64,000 nucleotides of DNA from Lachnospiraceae bacterium (GCA_902363825.1 CABJBK010000005.1:130722-194721); one strand, 5' to 3'; shown: positions 47,649-55,799, numbered from the stretch's first letter. The notes: generated by a model not told the origin, from the letters alone. Numbers and translations are program-made.

Positions 47649-48266
47649 ATGATAGACAAAATTGACGGGGGAAGCCCGTATGATTATCCGAAAATAACAA
47701 ATAAACGGTCTGCCGGAATCCACGCCTATGACGCGGCCTGGCAGAATGCAATTTCGGAAAAGGAAAAGCAGGAGGATCCGGGCGTGATCCTGGATATCGG
47801 CGCAAACCGTGAAAAAAAGCAGCCGGAAAAGGAACAGCCGCAGAGCCAAAAAGACCGGACGGAGACATCCGGTGGTGGATTTACCTGGGAACAGTTAAAA
47901 GCATCGGTGTGTTCCATGATTTCCTTTTTGAAAGAGACCTGGCGGACTATCTGGGAAGATGCGCCGGCAGAAGAAAAAAAGGATCCGGTGGAAACAACGG
48001 ATGACGCGGAACAGATCGCGGCGCAGAATGAAGCGTGGGCAGATGAACGGATCGAGGAAGCGGAAAAGCAGGTACAGATGCAGGCTGTTTTAAAGAGCCG
48101 GAATCTCGATTCACTGGCGGCAATCTTAAGCGAAAACGGAAAAAAACATCTTGCGAAAAATACGACCCTGCTCACCACTTATGACCGGCGGGGAAGGATC
48201 GTGGCTATCGATGAAGCGGAGCGTGAGCGGATCCTGCACGGAGATAAGAATTTTATTAAGCTCTGA
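47649..48266 (+). CDS. Hypothetical protein (205 residues)
   Basis: Follows spoIVB by 20 bases (GGGG ribosome site) and so probably shares its transcript. It has no membrane segment. It is charged and low in complexity in the middle (EKKQPEKEQPQSQKDR), with a helical C-terminal half (WADERIEEAEKQVQMQAVLKS) and an end containing TTYDRRGRIVAIDEAER. No family recognised; its position suggests sporulation timing but nothing more. Confidence 0.7.
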   Translation: MIDKIDGGSPYDYPKITNKRSAGIHAYDAAWQNAISEKEKQEDPGVILDIGANREKKQPEKEQPQSQKDRTETSGGGFTWEQLKASVCSMISFLKETWRTIWEDAPAEEKKDPVETTDDAEQIAAQNEAWADERIEEAEKQVQMQAVLKSRNLDSLAAILSENGKKHLAKNTTLLTTYDRRGRIVAIDEAERERILHGDKNFIKL

Positions 48267-48269
48267 TGA

Positions 48270-48299
48270 TTGACAGGGATAAAAATCCTGTGTTATGAT
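48270..48299 (+). promoter_or_regulatory. Promoter of the Mn2+ riboswitch transcript
   Basis: TTGACA (48270-48275), 18 bases, TATGAT (48294-48299) with TG one base upstream. Start near 48306, the first base of the riboswitch P1 stem. Confidence 0.82.
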
Positions 48300-48305
48300 G
48301 AAACA

Positions 48306-48402
48306 AATACGAGGGAGTAGTTCATAGCGTAAAGCTATTATGCATGTCGTCATCACGTTGCAAAACCGGGATGCATACTGAAATAAGAACGAGACTTTTA
48401 TT
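48306..48402 (+). ncRNA. yybP-ykoY family (Mn2+) riboswitch
   Basis: Conserved elements appear in order. GAGGGAGTAG (48311-48320) is the L1 loop. ATAGC/GCTAT (48324-48328 with 48334-48338) is the first hairpin. ATGCAT/ATGCAT (48340-48345 with 48371-48376) is the second stem, enclosing GTCGTC and CCGGG. AACGAGAC (48388-48395) is the L3 element. The closing stem can form between AATACGAG (48306-48313) and CTTTTATT (48395-48402), with one mismatch. Those same 3' bases form the 5' arm of the following terminator, so metal binding should allow read-through, as in studied members. Confidence 0.88.
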
Positions 48403-48436
48403 GCATTTTTTTGATGCAGTAAAAGTCTCGCTTTTT
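48390..48436 (+). terminator. Riboswitch-controlled terminator
   Basis: A 17-bp stem (48390-48406 with 48414-48430, one G-U) with a 7-base loop, then C and five T. The 5' arm overlaps the riboswitch L3/P1 3' strand. Confidence 0.93.
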
Positions 48437-48473
48437 ATCTGAAAATAATGGATAAGACAAAATGGAGGGAATC

Positions 48474-49625
48474 ATGAAAGAAATTTACAAAAAAGCACTC
48501 GTCAATGTACTGTTTACTGTTTTCGTGGCAGCGCTGTTAATCGTTTTAATTCCAAAGATCTGGATCTATTTTCTGCCGTTTCTCATTGCCTGGCTGATCG
48601 CCGCCTGTGCATGTCCGATCGTGCATTTTCTGGAAAAGAAGATCCGCCTGAAGCGGAAAATGGGATCGGTCCTTGTGATCATCGCGGTAATTGCCGGGAT
48701 CGTACTTTTGTTTTACGGGCTCATTGCGACACTGCTGCATCAGCTGCTCGGATGGATGGAGAGTCTGCCGGATCTGATGGAACAGATCAGTGATGTGATG
48801 CAGGCGTTGACCGGTCAGCTTGCGCAGTGGGGAATCTTAGAGGATGCGAATCTTTCCAATATCACAGAAAAATTTGGGAATCAGATCGTTTCCGCAATAT
48901 CCGGGCTTGCGGATGGAGGAAGCAAAGTCGCGTTTTCGGCGGTCAGCGGGCTGACCAAGCAGGTGCCCATGGTGATGATCGGTCTGTTTGTGTGCCTGAT
49001 CTCATCGTACTTTTTTGTGGCGGAGAAAAATGAAAATGAAGCGTTTTTAAAACAGGTGATCCCGGAATCCATACAGAAAAACTTTAAAGTACTGACCGGG
49101 AGCTCAAAAAAAGCAGTTGGCGGATACATACGGGCGCAGGTGAAGATCGAGCTGTGGATCTATCTGGTGCTTGTGATCGGCCTGTTTATTCTCCGGGTGG
49201 ACTATGTGCTCGTCGTGTCTTTCATCATTGCTTTTTTGGATTTCCTGCCGATCCTCGGGGCTGGTATTGTCATGATACCGTGGGCAGTGATCGCGTTTCT
49301 CTGCGCGGACTACCGGAGAGCAGTGGGACTTTTGATCGTCTGGGGAGCAACGCAGCTGCTGCGTCAGGTGATCCAGCCGAAATATGTCGGAGAATCGATC
49401 GGCATAAGACCGCTTCCGACGCTGATCCTGCTTTATTTTGGATATTGCATTGCCGGTATGGCAGGACTGATCCTTGCCATTCCGGTCGGATATGTTTTGT
49501 TAAATCTTTATCAGGCTGGCTTGTTTGATACCCCGATCGAGAGTGTGAAGATCCTGATTCGGGGATTTAATGATTATCGAAAAATTGATCAAGGAGAGAA
49601 AAAAGAAAATGAAAAAGATAATTGA
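48474..49625 (+). CDS. AI-2E/YtvI-family membrane transporter
   Basis: 383 residues with about seven membrane helices. N-terminal YFLPFLIAWLIAACACPIV, a periplasmic-side helical loop (WMESLPDLMEQISDVMQAL), and the C-terminal block FLPILGAGIVMIPWAVIAFL...QPKYVGESIGIRPLPTLILLYFG typical of PF01594. The closest named relative is the sporulation membrane protein YtvI; other members move AI-2 or Na+/H+. GGAGGG at 48464-48469 selects the ATG at 48474. It is the first gene under the Mn2+ riboswitch. Confidence 0.88.
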   Translation: MKEIYKKALVNVLFTVFVAALLIVLIPKIWIYFLPFLIAWLIAACACPIVHFLEKKIRLKRKMGSVLVIIAVIAGIVLLFYGLIATLLHQLLGWMESLPDLMEQISDVMQALTGQLAQWGILEDANLSNITEKFGNQIVSAISGLADGGSKVAFSAVSGLTKQVPMVMIGLFVCLISSYFFVAEKNENEAFLKQVIPESIQKNFKVLTGSSKKAVGGYIRAQVKIELWIYLVLVIGLFILRVDYVLVVSFIIAFLDFLPILGAGIVMIPWAVIAFLCADYRRAVGLLIVWGATQLLRQVIQPKYVGESIGIRPLPTLILLYFGYCIAGMAGLILAIPVGYVLLNLYQAGLFDTPIESVKILIRGFNDYRKIDQGEKKENEKDN

Positions 49626-50025
49626 TACGCTGTATCGTTTTACACATGTATTAGAACTGATCATGGGACTGTTTGTGTTGGCGGCCATTCTCATGGAGGG
49701 GATCGCGGTCATTCAGGAATTTGGGATTTTCTGGACGGGAAGAATGGAACACGGCGCGTTTATGGAATTTTTGGAGCTGGTATTAAATCTCGTAGTGGGT
49801 GTGGAATTTTTAAAGATGCTGCTGCGTCCGAGCACCGATACGATCTTAGAGGTGCTCATGTTCGTGATCGCAAGACATATGGTCGTAAAAACGACGACAT
49901 CTTTTGAGGATCTGCTCTCGGTACTCAGTGTGGCAGTACTGCTTCTGATCCGAAAATACGCCGGCGGACCGCTTTTTGCGGCAAAAAAAGATAAAGATCC
50001 GGTAAGAGAAGAAAAAAGCGAATAG
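49609..50025 (+). CDS. PsiE-like small membrane protein
   Basis: 138 residues from the ATG at 49609 (AAGGAG about 12 bases upstream; an in-frame ATG at 49570 is possible). It has three to four membrane helices (LELIMGLFVLAAILMEGIAV, FLELVLNLVVGVEFLKMLL, VLSVAVLLLIRK) and a RHMVVKTTTSFEDLLS block, all as in the phosphate-starvation-inducible PsiE family. It overlaps the AI-2E-type gene by 17 bases and must be co-transcribed and riboswitch controlled. Function unknown. Confidence 0.75.
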   Translation: MKKIIDTLYRFTHVLELIMGLFVLAAILMEGIAVIQEFGIFWTGRMEHGAFMEFLELVLNLVVGVEFLKMLLRPSTDTILEVLMFVIARHMVVKTTTSFEDLLSVLSVAVLLLIRKYAGGPLFAAKKDKDPVREEKSE

Positions 50026-50037
50026 GATATGCAAAAA

Positions 50038-50098
50038 AGCAGACAGAAATTAACGACAGGATTTGACAGATTTCGTCTGCTTATTTTGTATATTTTTC
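50038..50098 (+). terminator. Probable terminator after the PsiE-like gene
   Basis: AGCAGACAGAAAT (50038-50050) pairs with ATTTCGTCTGCT (50070-50081) with one bulge, a 19-base loop, then a T-rich tail. Confidence 0.6.
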
Positions 50099-50154
50099 TA
50101 GTAAGGGGAACAGAATCGGCGCAGGCGGACAAAATGAACGAAAAACCCGAAAAA

Positions 50155-50173
50155 TCCGACATATGATGTCGGA
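50155..50173 (+). promoter_or_regulatory. Inverted pair of Spo0A-box-like sites upstream of spo0A
   Basis: TCCGACAT-ATG-ATGTCGGA is a perfect inverted repeat. Each arm contains TGTCGGA, one base from the Spo0A box TGTCGAA. It ends 19 bases before the -35 box. Confidence 0.55.
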
Positions 50174-50192
50174 AATTGAGGAAACATTTTTG

Positions 50193-50221
50193 TTGAACAG
50201 CCAGTTTTGGGCGCTTATAAT
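50193..50221 (+). promoter_or_regulatory. Sigma-A promoter of spo0A
   Basis: TTGAAC (50193-50198), 17 bases, TATAAT (50216-50221). Confidence 0.82.
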
Positions 50222-50276
50222 ACAAATAGTTTCGTTTTATGAGATTTTATTATCTTAAACAGCAGGAGGGGCAAAG

Positions 50277-51074
50277 ATGGAGAAACTAAAAATAGCAATC
50301 GCAGATGATAATGAGAGAATGGTACGATTACTTGGAAAAATTGTGGAGAGTGACGACGAATTAAATGTGGTCGGCACTGCGAAAGACGGGGAAGAAGCAT
50401 ATGAGATCATAAAGAACAAACAGCCGGATGTTGTCCTGCTTGACATTGTAATGCCAAAGCTGGACGGGCTCGGTGTAATGGATAAAGTAAACAAGGATAC
50501 AACATTGAAAAAAAGACCGGCGTTTATCATGATCAGCGCGATCGGTCAGGAGAAGATCACGGAAGACGCGTTTGACCTCGGGGCGGACTATTTTATCATG
50601 AAGCCGTTTGATAATGAGATGGTGTTAAACCGCATCCGGCATATCAAAGACAAAAACCGGCATGGAACAGAGATAAAAAAAGTAAATGCCTATGAGAAAA
50701 AGGAGGAATATGTAGAGCGGAATCTGGAAGCGGATGTCACGAACATTATTCACGAGATCGGAGTTCCGGCGCACATCAAGGGATATCAGTATCTGCGCGA
50801 GGCCATCATTATGTCGGTCAATGATATTGAGATGCTGAATTCGATCACAAAGATTCTTTATCCAACGATCGCGAAGAAATATCAGACAACGCCGAGCCGC
50901 GTAGAGCGTGCGATCCGCCACGCGATCGAGGTCGCATGGAGCCGTGGAAAGATGGATACGATCGATGAACTGTTTGGCTATACGATCAATAACGGGAAGG
51001 GAAAACCGACAAATTCAGAATTTATCGCACTGATCGCCGATAAAATCAGATTAGAGTATAAAGTCCGGCAATAA
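50277..51074 (+). CDS. spo0A: Sporulation master regulator Spo0A
   Basis: Response regulator that starts sporulation. 265 residues: receiver domain with Asp10-Asp11, phospho-acceptor Asp56 ([12 protein letters not shown]) and Lys in KPF. The C-terminal DNA-binding domain has [35 protein letters not shown], the recognition helix region. AGGAGGGG ribosome site. Confidence 0.98.
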   Translation: MEKLKIAIADDNERMVRLLGKIVESDDELNVVGTAKDGEEAYEIIKNKQPDVVLLDIVMPKLDGLGVMDKVNKDTTLKKRPAFIMISAIGQEKITEDAFDLGADYFIMKPFDNEMVLNRIRHIKDKNRHGTEIKKVNAYEKKEEYVERNLEADVTNIIHEIGVPAHIKGYQYLREAIIMSVNDIEMLNSITKILYPTIAKKYQTTPSRVERAIRHAIEVAWSRGKMDTIDELFGYTINNGKGKPTNSEFIALIADKIRLEYKVRQ

Positions 51075-51165
51075 ACAGTGATTTGAATGGAAAACTGCTT
51101 TAAAAATAAAATGGAATCAGTTATAATATTTTTGAAAGAAAGATTCGGGAAGGACTGAGGCTTTT

Positions 51166-52623
51166 ATGACGAAAATATTATTTGCTGCTTCCGAGGCAGT
51201 CCCGTTCATCAAGACCGGCGGACTTGCAGATGTCGTGGGTTCCCTGCCGAAATATCTGGACAAGGATAACTACGATGTGCGTGTGATCGTTCCGAGATAC
51301 ACCTGCATGGATGATAATTTAAAAAAGATCCTGCGTTTCCATTCACATTTTTATGTGTCACTGGGATGGCGCAGGCAGTATGCAGGAATTTTGACGGTAC
51401 AGTATGAAAATGTGATCTACTATTTTGTAGATAATGAGTATTATTTTTCAGGAGACAGGCCTTATAACAATATCTATGAGGATGTGGAGAAATTCGCGTT
51501 CTTTTCGCGGGCGGTACTGGATGCGCTTCCGGTTATTAATTTCTGCCCGGATATCATACATTGCCATGACTGGCAGACCGGGCTGATACCGGTCTATCTG
51601 AAAAATCTGTATGATGATCAGCCTTTTTACAAGAATATAAAAACAATTTTCAGTATCCATAATATGAAATTCCAGGGGCGCTGGAAGTTAAACGCCGCGG
51701 TTGACACCACCGGACTTCCAGAGGAGCTTTTCCGCCCGGGGATCGGAGGACTCGAAGCGTATGGCGAGGTGAACTATTTAAAGGGAGGGATCCTTTTTTC
51801 CGATATCGTAACGACGGTAAGTCCGACCTATGCGAATGAGATCCAGACACCTGCAGGCGGAGAGGGGCTGGATGGACTGATGCGGATGCGGAGCGGTTCC
51901 CTCTATGGAATCTTAAACGGAATCGATTATGAACTTTATGATCCCGCAACAGATCCCCATATGGCAAAACATTTCGGGACACTGGACTTTGTGCCGGGAA
52001 AGAAAGCCAATAAGGCGGCGCTCCAGGAGATGCTTCATCTGCCAAAGCGCGAGGATGTTTTTTTGATCAGCATGGTTTCGCGGCTGACCAATCAAAAGGG
52101 CTTTGACTTGGTCGCGTATGATCTGGAGGAGATCCTTGGTAAAGATCCGGTTCAGATCGTGGTACTTGGCACTGGGGAGGAAAAATACGAAAAAATGCTG
52201 CGCTATTTTGCGAACCGCTACCCGGACAAACTTGTGGTGAGCACGGATTATGCAGAGGCGCTTGCGCATAAGATATATGCTTCCAGCGATGCCTTCTTAA
52301 TGCCGTCGCTGTTTGAACCGTGTGGACTGAGCCAGCTCATGAGCATGCGCTATGGAACCGTTCCGATGGTACGGGAAACAGGCGGCTTGAAAGATACCGT
52401 GGAAGCATATAATGAATATGAAAATACCGGAAATGGATTTTCGTTCTGCAATTTTAACGCGCAGGAGATGGCGGACATGATACATTATGCGATGCATGTT
52501 TATTTTGATGACAGAACGCATTGGAATGAGATGGCAGTCCGCTGTATGGAGATGGATTACTCCTGGGCAAATTCCGCAAAAGAATATGGAAAGATTTATG
52601 AACAGTTATCCGGGATGAGATGA
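51166..52623 (+). CDS. glgA: Glycogen synthase (ADP-glucose type)
   Basis: GT5 enzyme that extends alpha-1,4-glucan from ADP-glucose. 485 residues with KTGGLADV (16-23), CHDWQTGL and the C-terminal EPCGLSQLMSMRYGT block. It starts about 90 bases after spo0A with a good TATAAT (about 51122) but a poor -35 box. Confidence 0.95.
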   Translation: MTKILFAASEAVPFIKTGGLADVVGSLPKYLDKDNYDVRVIVPRYTCMDDNLKKILRFHSHFYVSLGWRRQYAGILTVQYENVIYYFVDNEYYFSGDRPYNNIYEDVEKFAFFSRAVLDALPVINFCPDIIHCHDWQTGLIPVYLKNLYDDQPFYKNIKTIFSIHNMKFQGRWKLNAAVDTTGLPEELFRPGIGGLEAYGEVNYLKGGILFSDIVTTVSPTYANEIQTPAGGEGLDGLMRMRSGSLYGILNGIDYELYDPATDPHMAKHFGTLDFVPGKKANKAALQEMLHLPKREDVFLISMVSRLTNQKGFDLVAYDLEEILGKDPVQIVVLGTGEEKYEKMLRYFANRYPDKLVVSTDYAEALAHKIYASSDAFLMPSLFEPCGLSQLMSMRYGTVPMVRETGGLKDTVEAYNEYENTGNGFSFCNFNAQEMADMIHYAMHVYFDDRTHWNEMAVRCMEMDYSWANSAKEYGKIYEQLSGMR

Positions 52624-52639
52624 TTGGAAGATGATCCTG

Positions 52640-53545
52640 TCACATACGGATGGATCCCGAACTTCTGGAAAAGTAATAGACATGATCTGAGAGGATTTCT
52701 TCCGGGCTTACCTGTGTGTCGTTTACTTCCTGTACCATCTGGGACAGCTCCTGATAAGAGGTATCAGAGGTGGCAGGGATCAGAATGACTTCATGGATAC
52801 TGCTCGGCAGGATATAAAGATCACAGCAGAGTCTGTCTGCAAAGTGCTCGAGAAGATGTTCATAGAGGATGCAGCTTGCGCCGTTTAATTTGTTCTGGTT
52901 CGTCAGAACATACATCGGACAGATCGCGGCATCCTCTTTTTTTATATCCGGATCGGAGAGGGTGGAATGTGCCGGTGCCAGAAGCTCTTCCATCAGGTCA
53001 TTCATATTGCGGAGATCATAGGAGAGGAGCCTTGGTGTGTTTTCCTTTGCCGCATCAAAAAGCTGTGTCGGGGAAATGTTCCAGAAACGGAGATGATCTT
53101 TGCGGATCAGGATCGTGGCACTTCCGGAAGGGGAAGAGGATACCAGACAATAAAAGACAATGGCAAGGTCGAGATATCGGAAGTGGGGCAGATCAGCAAG
53201 CAGATGCCGGTTCCTTTCATAGTGGATGAGTTTGTAGGCAATATGTGGCCTGACGTTTGCGTAATCGGTGAAAAAAGAGGTGTCGATCTTTCCCCGGGGT
53301 TTGTTGGACTGATAGGTATGGAGAATCGTATCAAGAATAGAAGAAAATTCCACGCCGTTTTGATAGGTTTCATAGAAATAGTTCAGATAGATCGTCGGCG
53401 AAAGATTGGTGCCGCCTTCCATAATGGTGAGACCATCCAGCTGCACGTTGTTGTTTTTTACAACGGACTGAATGGAAAGAGATGCGAGCGGAATCCTGGC
53501 TTTCATACCGGCAAGGATCTGCTCCTTAAAAGTGTCATAGGTCAT
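52640..53545 (-). CDS. DUF5688 family protein
   Basis: 301 residues, starting MTYDTFKEQILAGMKARIP, with a central RGKIDTSFFTDYANVRPHIAYKLIHYERN block and a C-terminal ILPSSIHEVILIP stretch. This matches the DUF5688 proteins that are abundant, often in many copies, in Lachnospiraceae. No enzyme motif is visible. It converges on glgA with 16 bases between the stops and no obvious terminator. AAGGGGGA ribosome site. Confidence 0.82.
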   Translation of the reverse strand: MTYDTFKEQILAGMKARIPLASLSIQSVVKNNNVQLDGLTIMEGGTNLSPTIYLNYFYETYQNGVEFSSILDTILHTYQSNKPRGKIDTSFFTDYANVRPHIAYKLIHYERNRHLLADLPHFRYLDLAIVFYCLVSSSPSGSATILIRKDHLRFWNISPTQLFDAAKENTPRLLSYDLRNMNDLMEELLAPAHSTLSDPDIKKEDAAICPMYVLTNQNKLNGASCILYEHLLEHFADRLCCDLYILPSSIHEVILIPATSDTSYQELSQMVQEVNDTQVSPEEILSDHVYYFSRSSGSIRM

Positions 53546-53666
53546 AGAAGTCCCCCTTTAAAATAATATTTTGCGGCCGCCGGCAGCAGCCTGCGGATAT
53601 AATGTATCATATCTGTTTCGCGGAAACAATGAAGAAAGTATAAAAAAATTATGATATTATTTTAAA

Positions 53667-53695
53667 TTGCCAATCACGGACAAGTATAGTATAGT
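53667..53695 (+). promoter_or_regulatory. Sigma-A promoter of the zinc-ribbon protein
   Basis: TTGCCA (53667-53672), 17 bases, TATAGT (53690-53695). Confidence 0.75.
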
Positions 53696-53734
53696 AGAAC
53701 AGACATCATTTATTAGACAGGGGTTGAGATTGAA

Positions 53735-54163
53735 ATGTCAGAATATGTTTTATATGTGCTCGCAGGACTGATCGTGTTGCTGATCGCGTTCCTTTTACTG
53801 CGGCTGATCCTGCAGCTTGTATTTATACGCCAGTGCCCGGATTGCGGGAGAACGGTTTCTCTGATAAAAACAAAAGAATGTCCCAGATGCGGACATGATT
53901 TCAGGTCACAGAGTGATCCGAAATTCCGGCTTACCGTGGTACTTTTTGTGGCGGCGATCCTTGGGATCGGAGCGTTTGATGTGTATTCTTTCCAGACAAA
54001 GACGAAAGCGTATCAGGCAGACAATCCGTATATGAGCGTCTCGCATATTACAAGAGAGGCGTTGGATGAAGCCGAAACAGAAGAAATGCAAACGGAGGAA
54101 GTCCAGACCGAAGAAGCAGGAGCAACAGAAATGCCGCTTCCGGAGGCGGCTCCTGTCGAGTGA
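53735..54163 (+). CDS. Membrane protein with zinc ribbon
   Basis: 142 residues: one N-terminal membrane helix (6-30), a zinc ribbon with two CxxC knuckles (CPDCG at about 34-38, CPRCG at about 49-53), a second helix (about 66-84) and an acidic Glu/Thr tail. The ribbon lies between the helices. Function unknown. Confidence 0.75.
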   Translation: MSEYVLYVLAGLIVLLIAFLLLRLILQLVFIRQCPDCGRTVSLIKTKECPRCGHDFRSQSDPKFRLTVVLFVAAILGIGAFDVYSFQTKTKAYQADNPYMSVSHITREALDEAETEEMQTEEVQTEEAGATEMPLPEAAPVE

Positions 54164-54170
54164 TAAAAAA

Positions 54171-54203
54171 AGTGCCTGTCTGATTCCTCAGACAGGCGCT
54201 TTT
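54171..54203. terminator. Bidirectional terminator between the zinc-ribbon gene and codY
   Basis: AGTGCCTGTCTGA (54171-54183) pairs with TCAGACAGGCGCT (54188-54200), flanked by an A-run and a T-run, serving both converging genes. Confidence 0.92.
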
Positions 54204-54210
54204 GCTTTTT

Positions 54211-54987
54211 TTACTGTTTTTTTAACCGGATCTGTTTTAATTCATCAAATATGGCAGGATTTAAAATCTTGATATAGGTTCCTTTCATGCCGGAGGAACG
54301 GGATTCTATGATACCGGCACTTTCAAACTTGCGCAGCGCGTTGACGATCACGGAACGGGTAATCCCTACACGGTCAGCAATACGGCTTGCGACAAGAATA
54401 CCTTCCTCGCCCTGCAGCTCATCAAAAATATGGATGATCGCTTCAAGCTCGGAAAAAGAGAGGGTATTGATCGCAGATTTTACATTCTGGATATTGCGTT
54501 CCTCATCTTCGTTTTCTTCAAAAACAGAACGCATCATTTCAAGTCCGACCACGGTCGAACCGTACTCACACAGAATGATATCGTCGATATCGTAAGGATT
54601 CTGGTTGCGGTAGATAAACAGCGTGCCGAATCTCTTTTCCGCGATATCGATCGGAACGATGACCGCAGAGTAGTTGTTGATGTTGGTCTCAAATCCAAGA
54701 GTCTCTAGATTGACATTTTCCTTTGTGGATAAGATGCCAAGAAGACGTTCGTTTAACAGAGGATCGATGAAACCGCCAATATCATCAACGATCAGCTCCT
54801 GGAGCTCATCGGTTCCCCTACACTGGCTGGTGCCCAGAATCTTTCCTTTTTTACTGATGACAAGAATATTGGAATCCAAAATATCGGTCATAACTTTACA
54901 GATGTCATTGAATACAACTTTGGAAGAGTTGTTATTATGCAGAAAACTATTGATCTTCCGCGTTTTATCAAGCAGTTGTATGCTCAT
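54211..54987 (-). CDS. codY: GTP- and branched-chain amino-acid-sensing regulator CodY
   Basis: Global repressor of starvation genes. 258 residues: N-terminal GAF domain (LLDKTRKINSFLHN ... LGTSQCRG) and C-terminal winged helix (ASRIADRVGITRSVIVNALRKFESAGIIESRS). Ribosome site AGGAGG. Transcribed from its own promoter; the leader carries Spo0A-box-like sites. Confidence 0.97.
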   Translation of the reverse strand: MSIQLLDKTRKINSFLHNNNSSKVVFNDICKVMTDILDSNILVISKKGKILGTSQCRGTDELQELIVDDIGGFIDPLLNERLLGILSTKENVNLETLGFETNINNYSAVIVPIDIAEKRFGTLFIYRNQNPYDIDDIILCEYGSTVVGLEMMRSVFEENEDEERNIQNVKSAINTLSFSELEAIIHIFDELQGEEGILVASRIADRVGITRSVIVNALRKFESAGIIESRSSGMKGTYIKILNPAIFDELKQIRLKKQ

Positions 54988-55001
54988 AGTCAGCCTCCTT
55001 T

Positions 55002-55022
55002 TCCGACAAACACACTGTCGAA
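55002..55022 (-). promoter_or_regulatory. Inverted pair of Spo0A-box-like sites in the codY leader
   Basis: TCCGACA (55002-55008) and a perfect TGTCGAA (55016-55022) in inverted orientation, 7 bases apart, between the codY -10 box and its start codon. Confidence 0.5.
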
Positions 55023-55029
55023 TTCCTAA

Positions 55030-55058
55030 ATTTTAGCATGAAATTGAAAAATAATCAA
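55030..55058 (-). promoter_or_regulatory. Sigma-A promoter of codY
   Basis: On the minus strand TTGATT (complement of 55053-55058), 17 bases, TAAAAT (complement of 55030-55035). Confidence 0.75.
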
Positions 55059-55163
55059 GTCATATCAGGGAAATTGCAGAAAAGTAACAAAAAAATGCGA
55101 CAATTATATGAATTGTACCACACAGAGACGGGATGCACGCGGTCATTTTCCTCGTTGCCATAA

Positions 55164-55194
55164 CAAAAAAAGCAGATACCTGATAGATATCTGC
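55164..55194 (-). terminator. Terminator of tRNA-Thr
   Basis: On the minus strand GCAGATATCT pairs with AGGTATCTGC (one G-U), followed by a T-run (A-run 55164-55171 on the + strand). Confidence 0.9.
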
Positions 55195-55199
55195 CCAAA

Positions 55200-55272
55200 A
55201 GCTGGAAATCGGACTCGAACCGACGACCTGCTGATTACGAATCAGCTGCTCTACCAACTGAGCCATTCCAGC
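55200..55272 (-). tRNA. tRNA-Thr, anticodon CGT
   Basis: Minus-strand cloverleaf: acceptor GCTGGAA with TTCCAGC, D-arm GCTCAGTTGGTAGAGC, anticodon stem GCTGA/TCAGC with loop TTCGTAA (anticodon CGT, reads ACG), T-arm with GGTTCGAGTCC. CCA is not encoded. Confidence 0.96.
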
Positions 55273-55297
55273 CTGTCACTCACATGCGACATATGCT

Positions 55298-55326
55298 ATT
55301 ATATATAAAAACAAAAAAGAATGCAA
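55298..55326 (-). promoter_or_regulatory. Promoter of tRNA-Thr
   Basis: On the minus strand TTGCAT (complement of 55321-55326), 17 bases, TATAAT (complement of 55298-55303). Confidence 0.85.
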
Positions 55327-55343
55327 TGTTTTTTTGAAAAAAG

Positions 55344-55372
55344 TTGTTCTTTTTTTGGGAACTTGATATAAT
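55344..55372 (+). promoter_or_regulatory. Promoter of the 127-residue membrane protein
   Basis: TTGTTC (55344-55349), 17 bases, TATAAT (55367-55372). It lies just beyond the divergent tRNA-Thr promoter; the two -35 boxes are 17 bases apart. Confidence 0.85.
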
Positions 55373-55415
55373 GCAATCATGTGACAGAGGTATATACAAA
55401 AGGAGACAGCATACT

Positions 55416-55799
55416 ATGAACCAGAATACAGGAAAAGACGAGATAAAAGAGTTTATGACGGGGGCGGAAAACAAAAGAAAGCGGCAGAACCGGAAGAAGA
55501 GAAGACGCAGCTCAGAGCAGTACACCGTTGCGGTTGCGGGACTGATCCTTATGGCAGTGATCTTTGTGGTAGTTGGGATCTTTGCGTGCGAGGTGCCGGT
55601 CGTTCCGGTCTGCATTCTGGCACTGCTAGAAGTGATTCTGGCGAGATGTTTTTATGATCTGCCGATCTTCGTGCATCTTTTGATCGTGGCGGCACAGATC
55701 ATCGCCGGCGTGATCGGAGGAGGGGCGCTGTTCGGACTGATGGCGGCATTGCTTTATTTTGTGGCAGTGATCGTCCGCTGTTATATTTATCGTACCTGA
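55416..55799 (+). CDS. Small membrane protein (127 residues)
   Basis: A Lys/Arg-rich N-terminus (ENKRKRQNRKKRRRSSEQ) is followed by two or three helices with much Val, Ile and Gly (TVAVAGLILMAVIFVVVGIF, VCILALLEVILA, LLIVAAQIIAGVIGGGALFG). The ATG at 55416 has AGGAGA upstream; the frame extends into the promoter but cannot start there. No family recognised. Confidence 0.75.
   Translation: MNQNTGKDEIKEFMTGAENKRKRQNRKKRRRSSEQYTVAVAGLILMAVIFVVVGIFACEVPVVPVCILALLEVILARCFYDLPIFVHLLIVAAQIIAGVIGGGALFGLMAALLYFVAVIVRCYIYRT

Noticed and set aside
48306..48402. Tetrahydrofolate riboswitch, suggested by GGGAGTAG and GTCGTC
   Set aside because: The 3' CCGCTCC-type closing strand is absent, while the AACGAGAC element and overlapping terminator fit yybP-ykoY.
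52967..53566. 199-residue plus-strand ORF
   Set aside because: Antisense to the DUF5688 gene, which has a clear ribosome site and family sequence.
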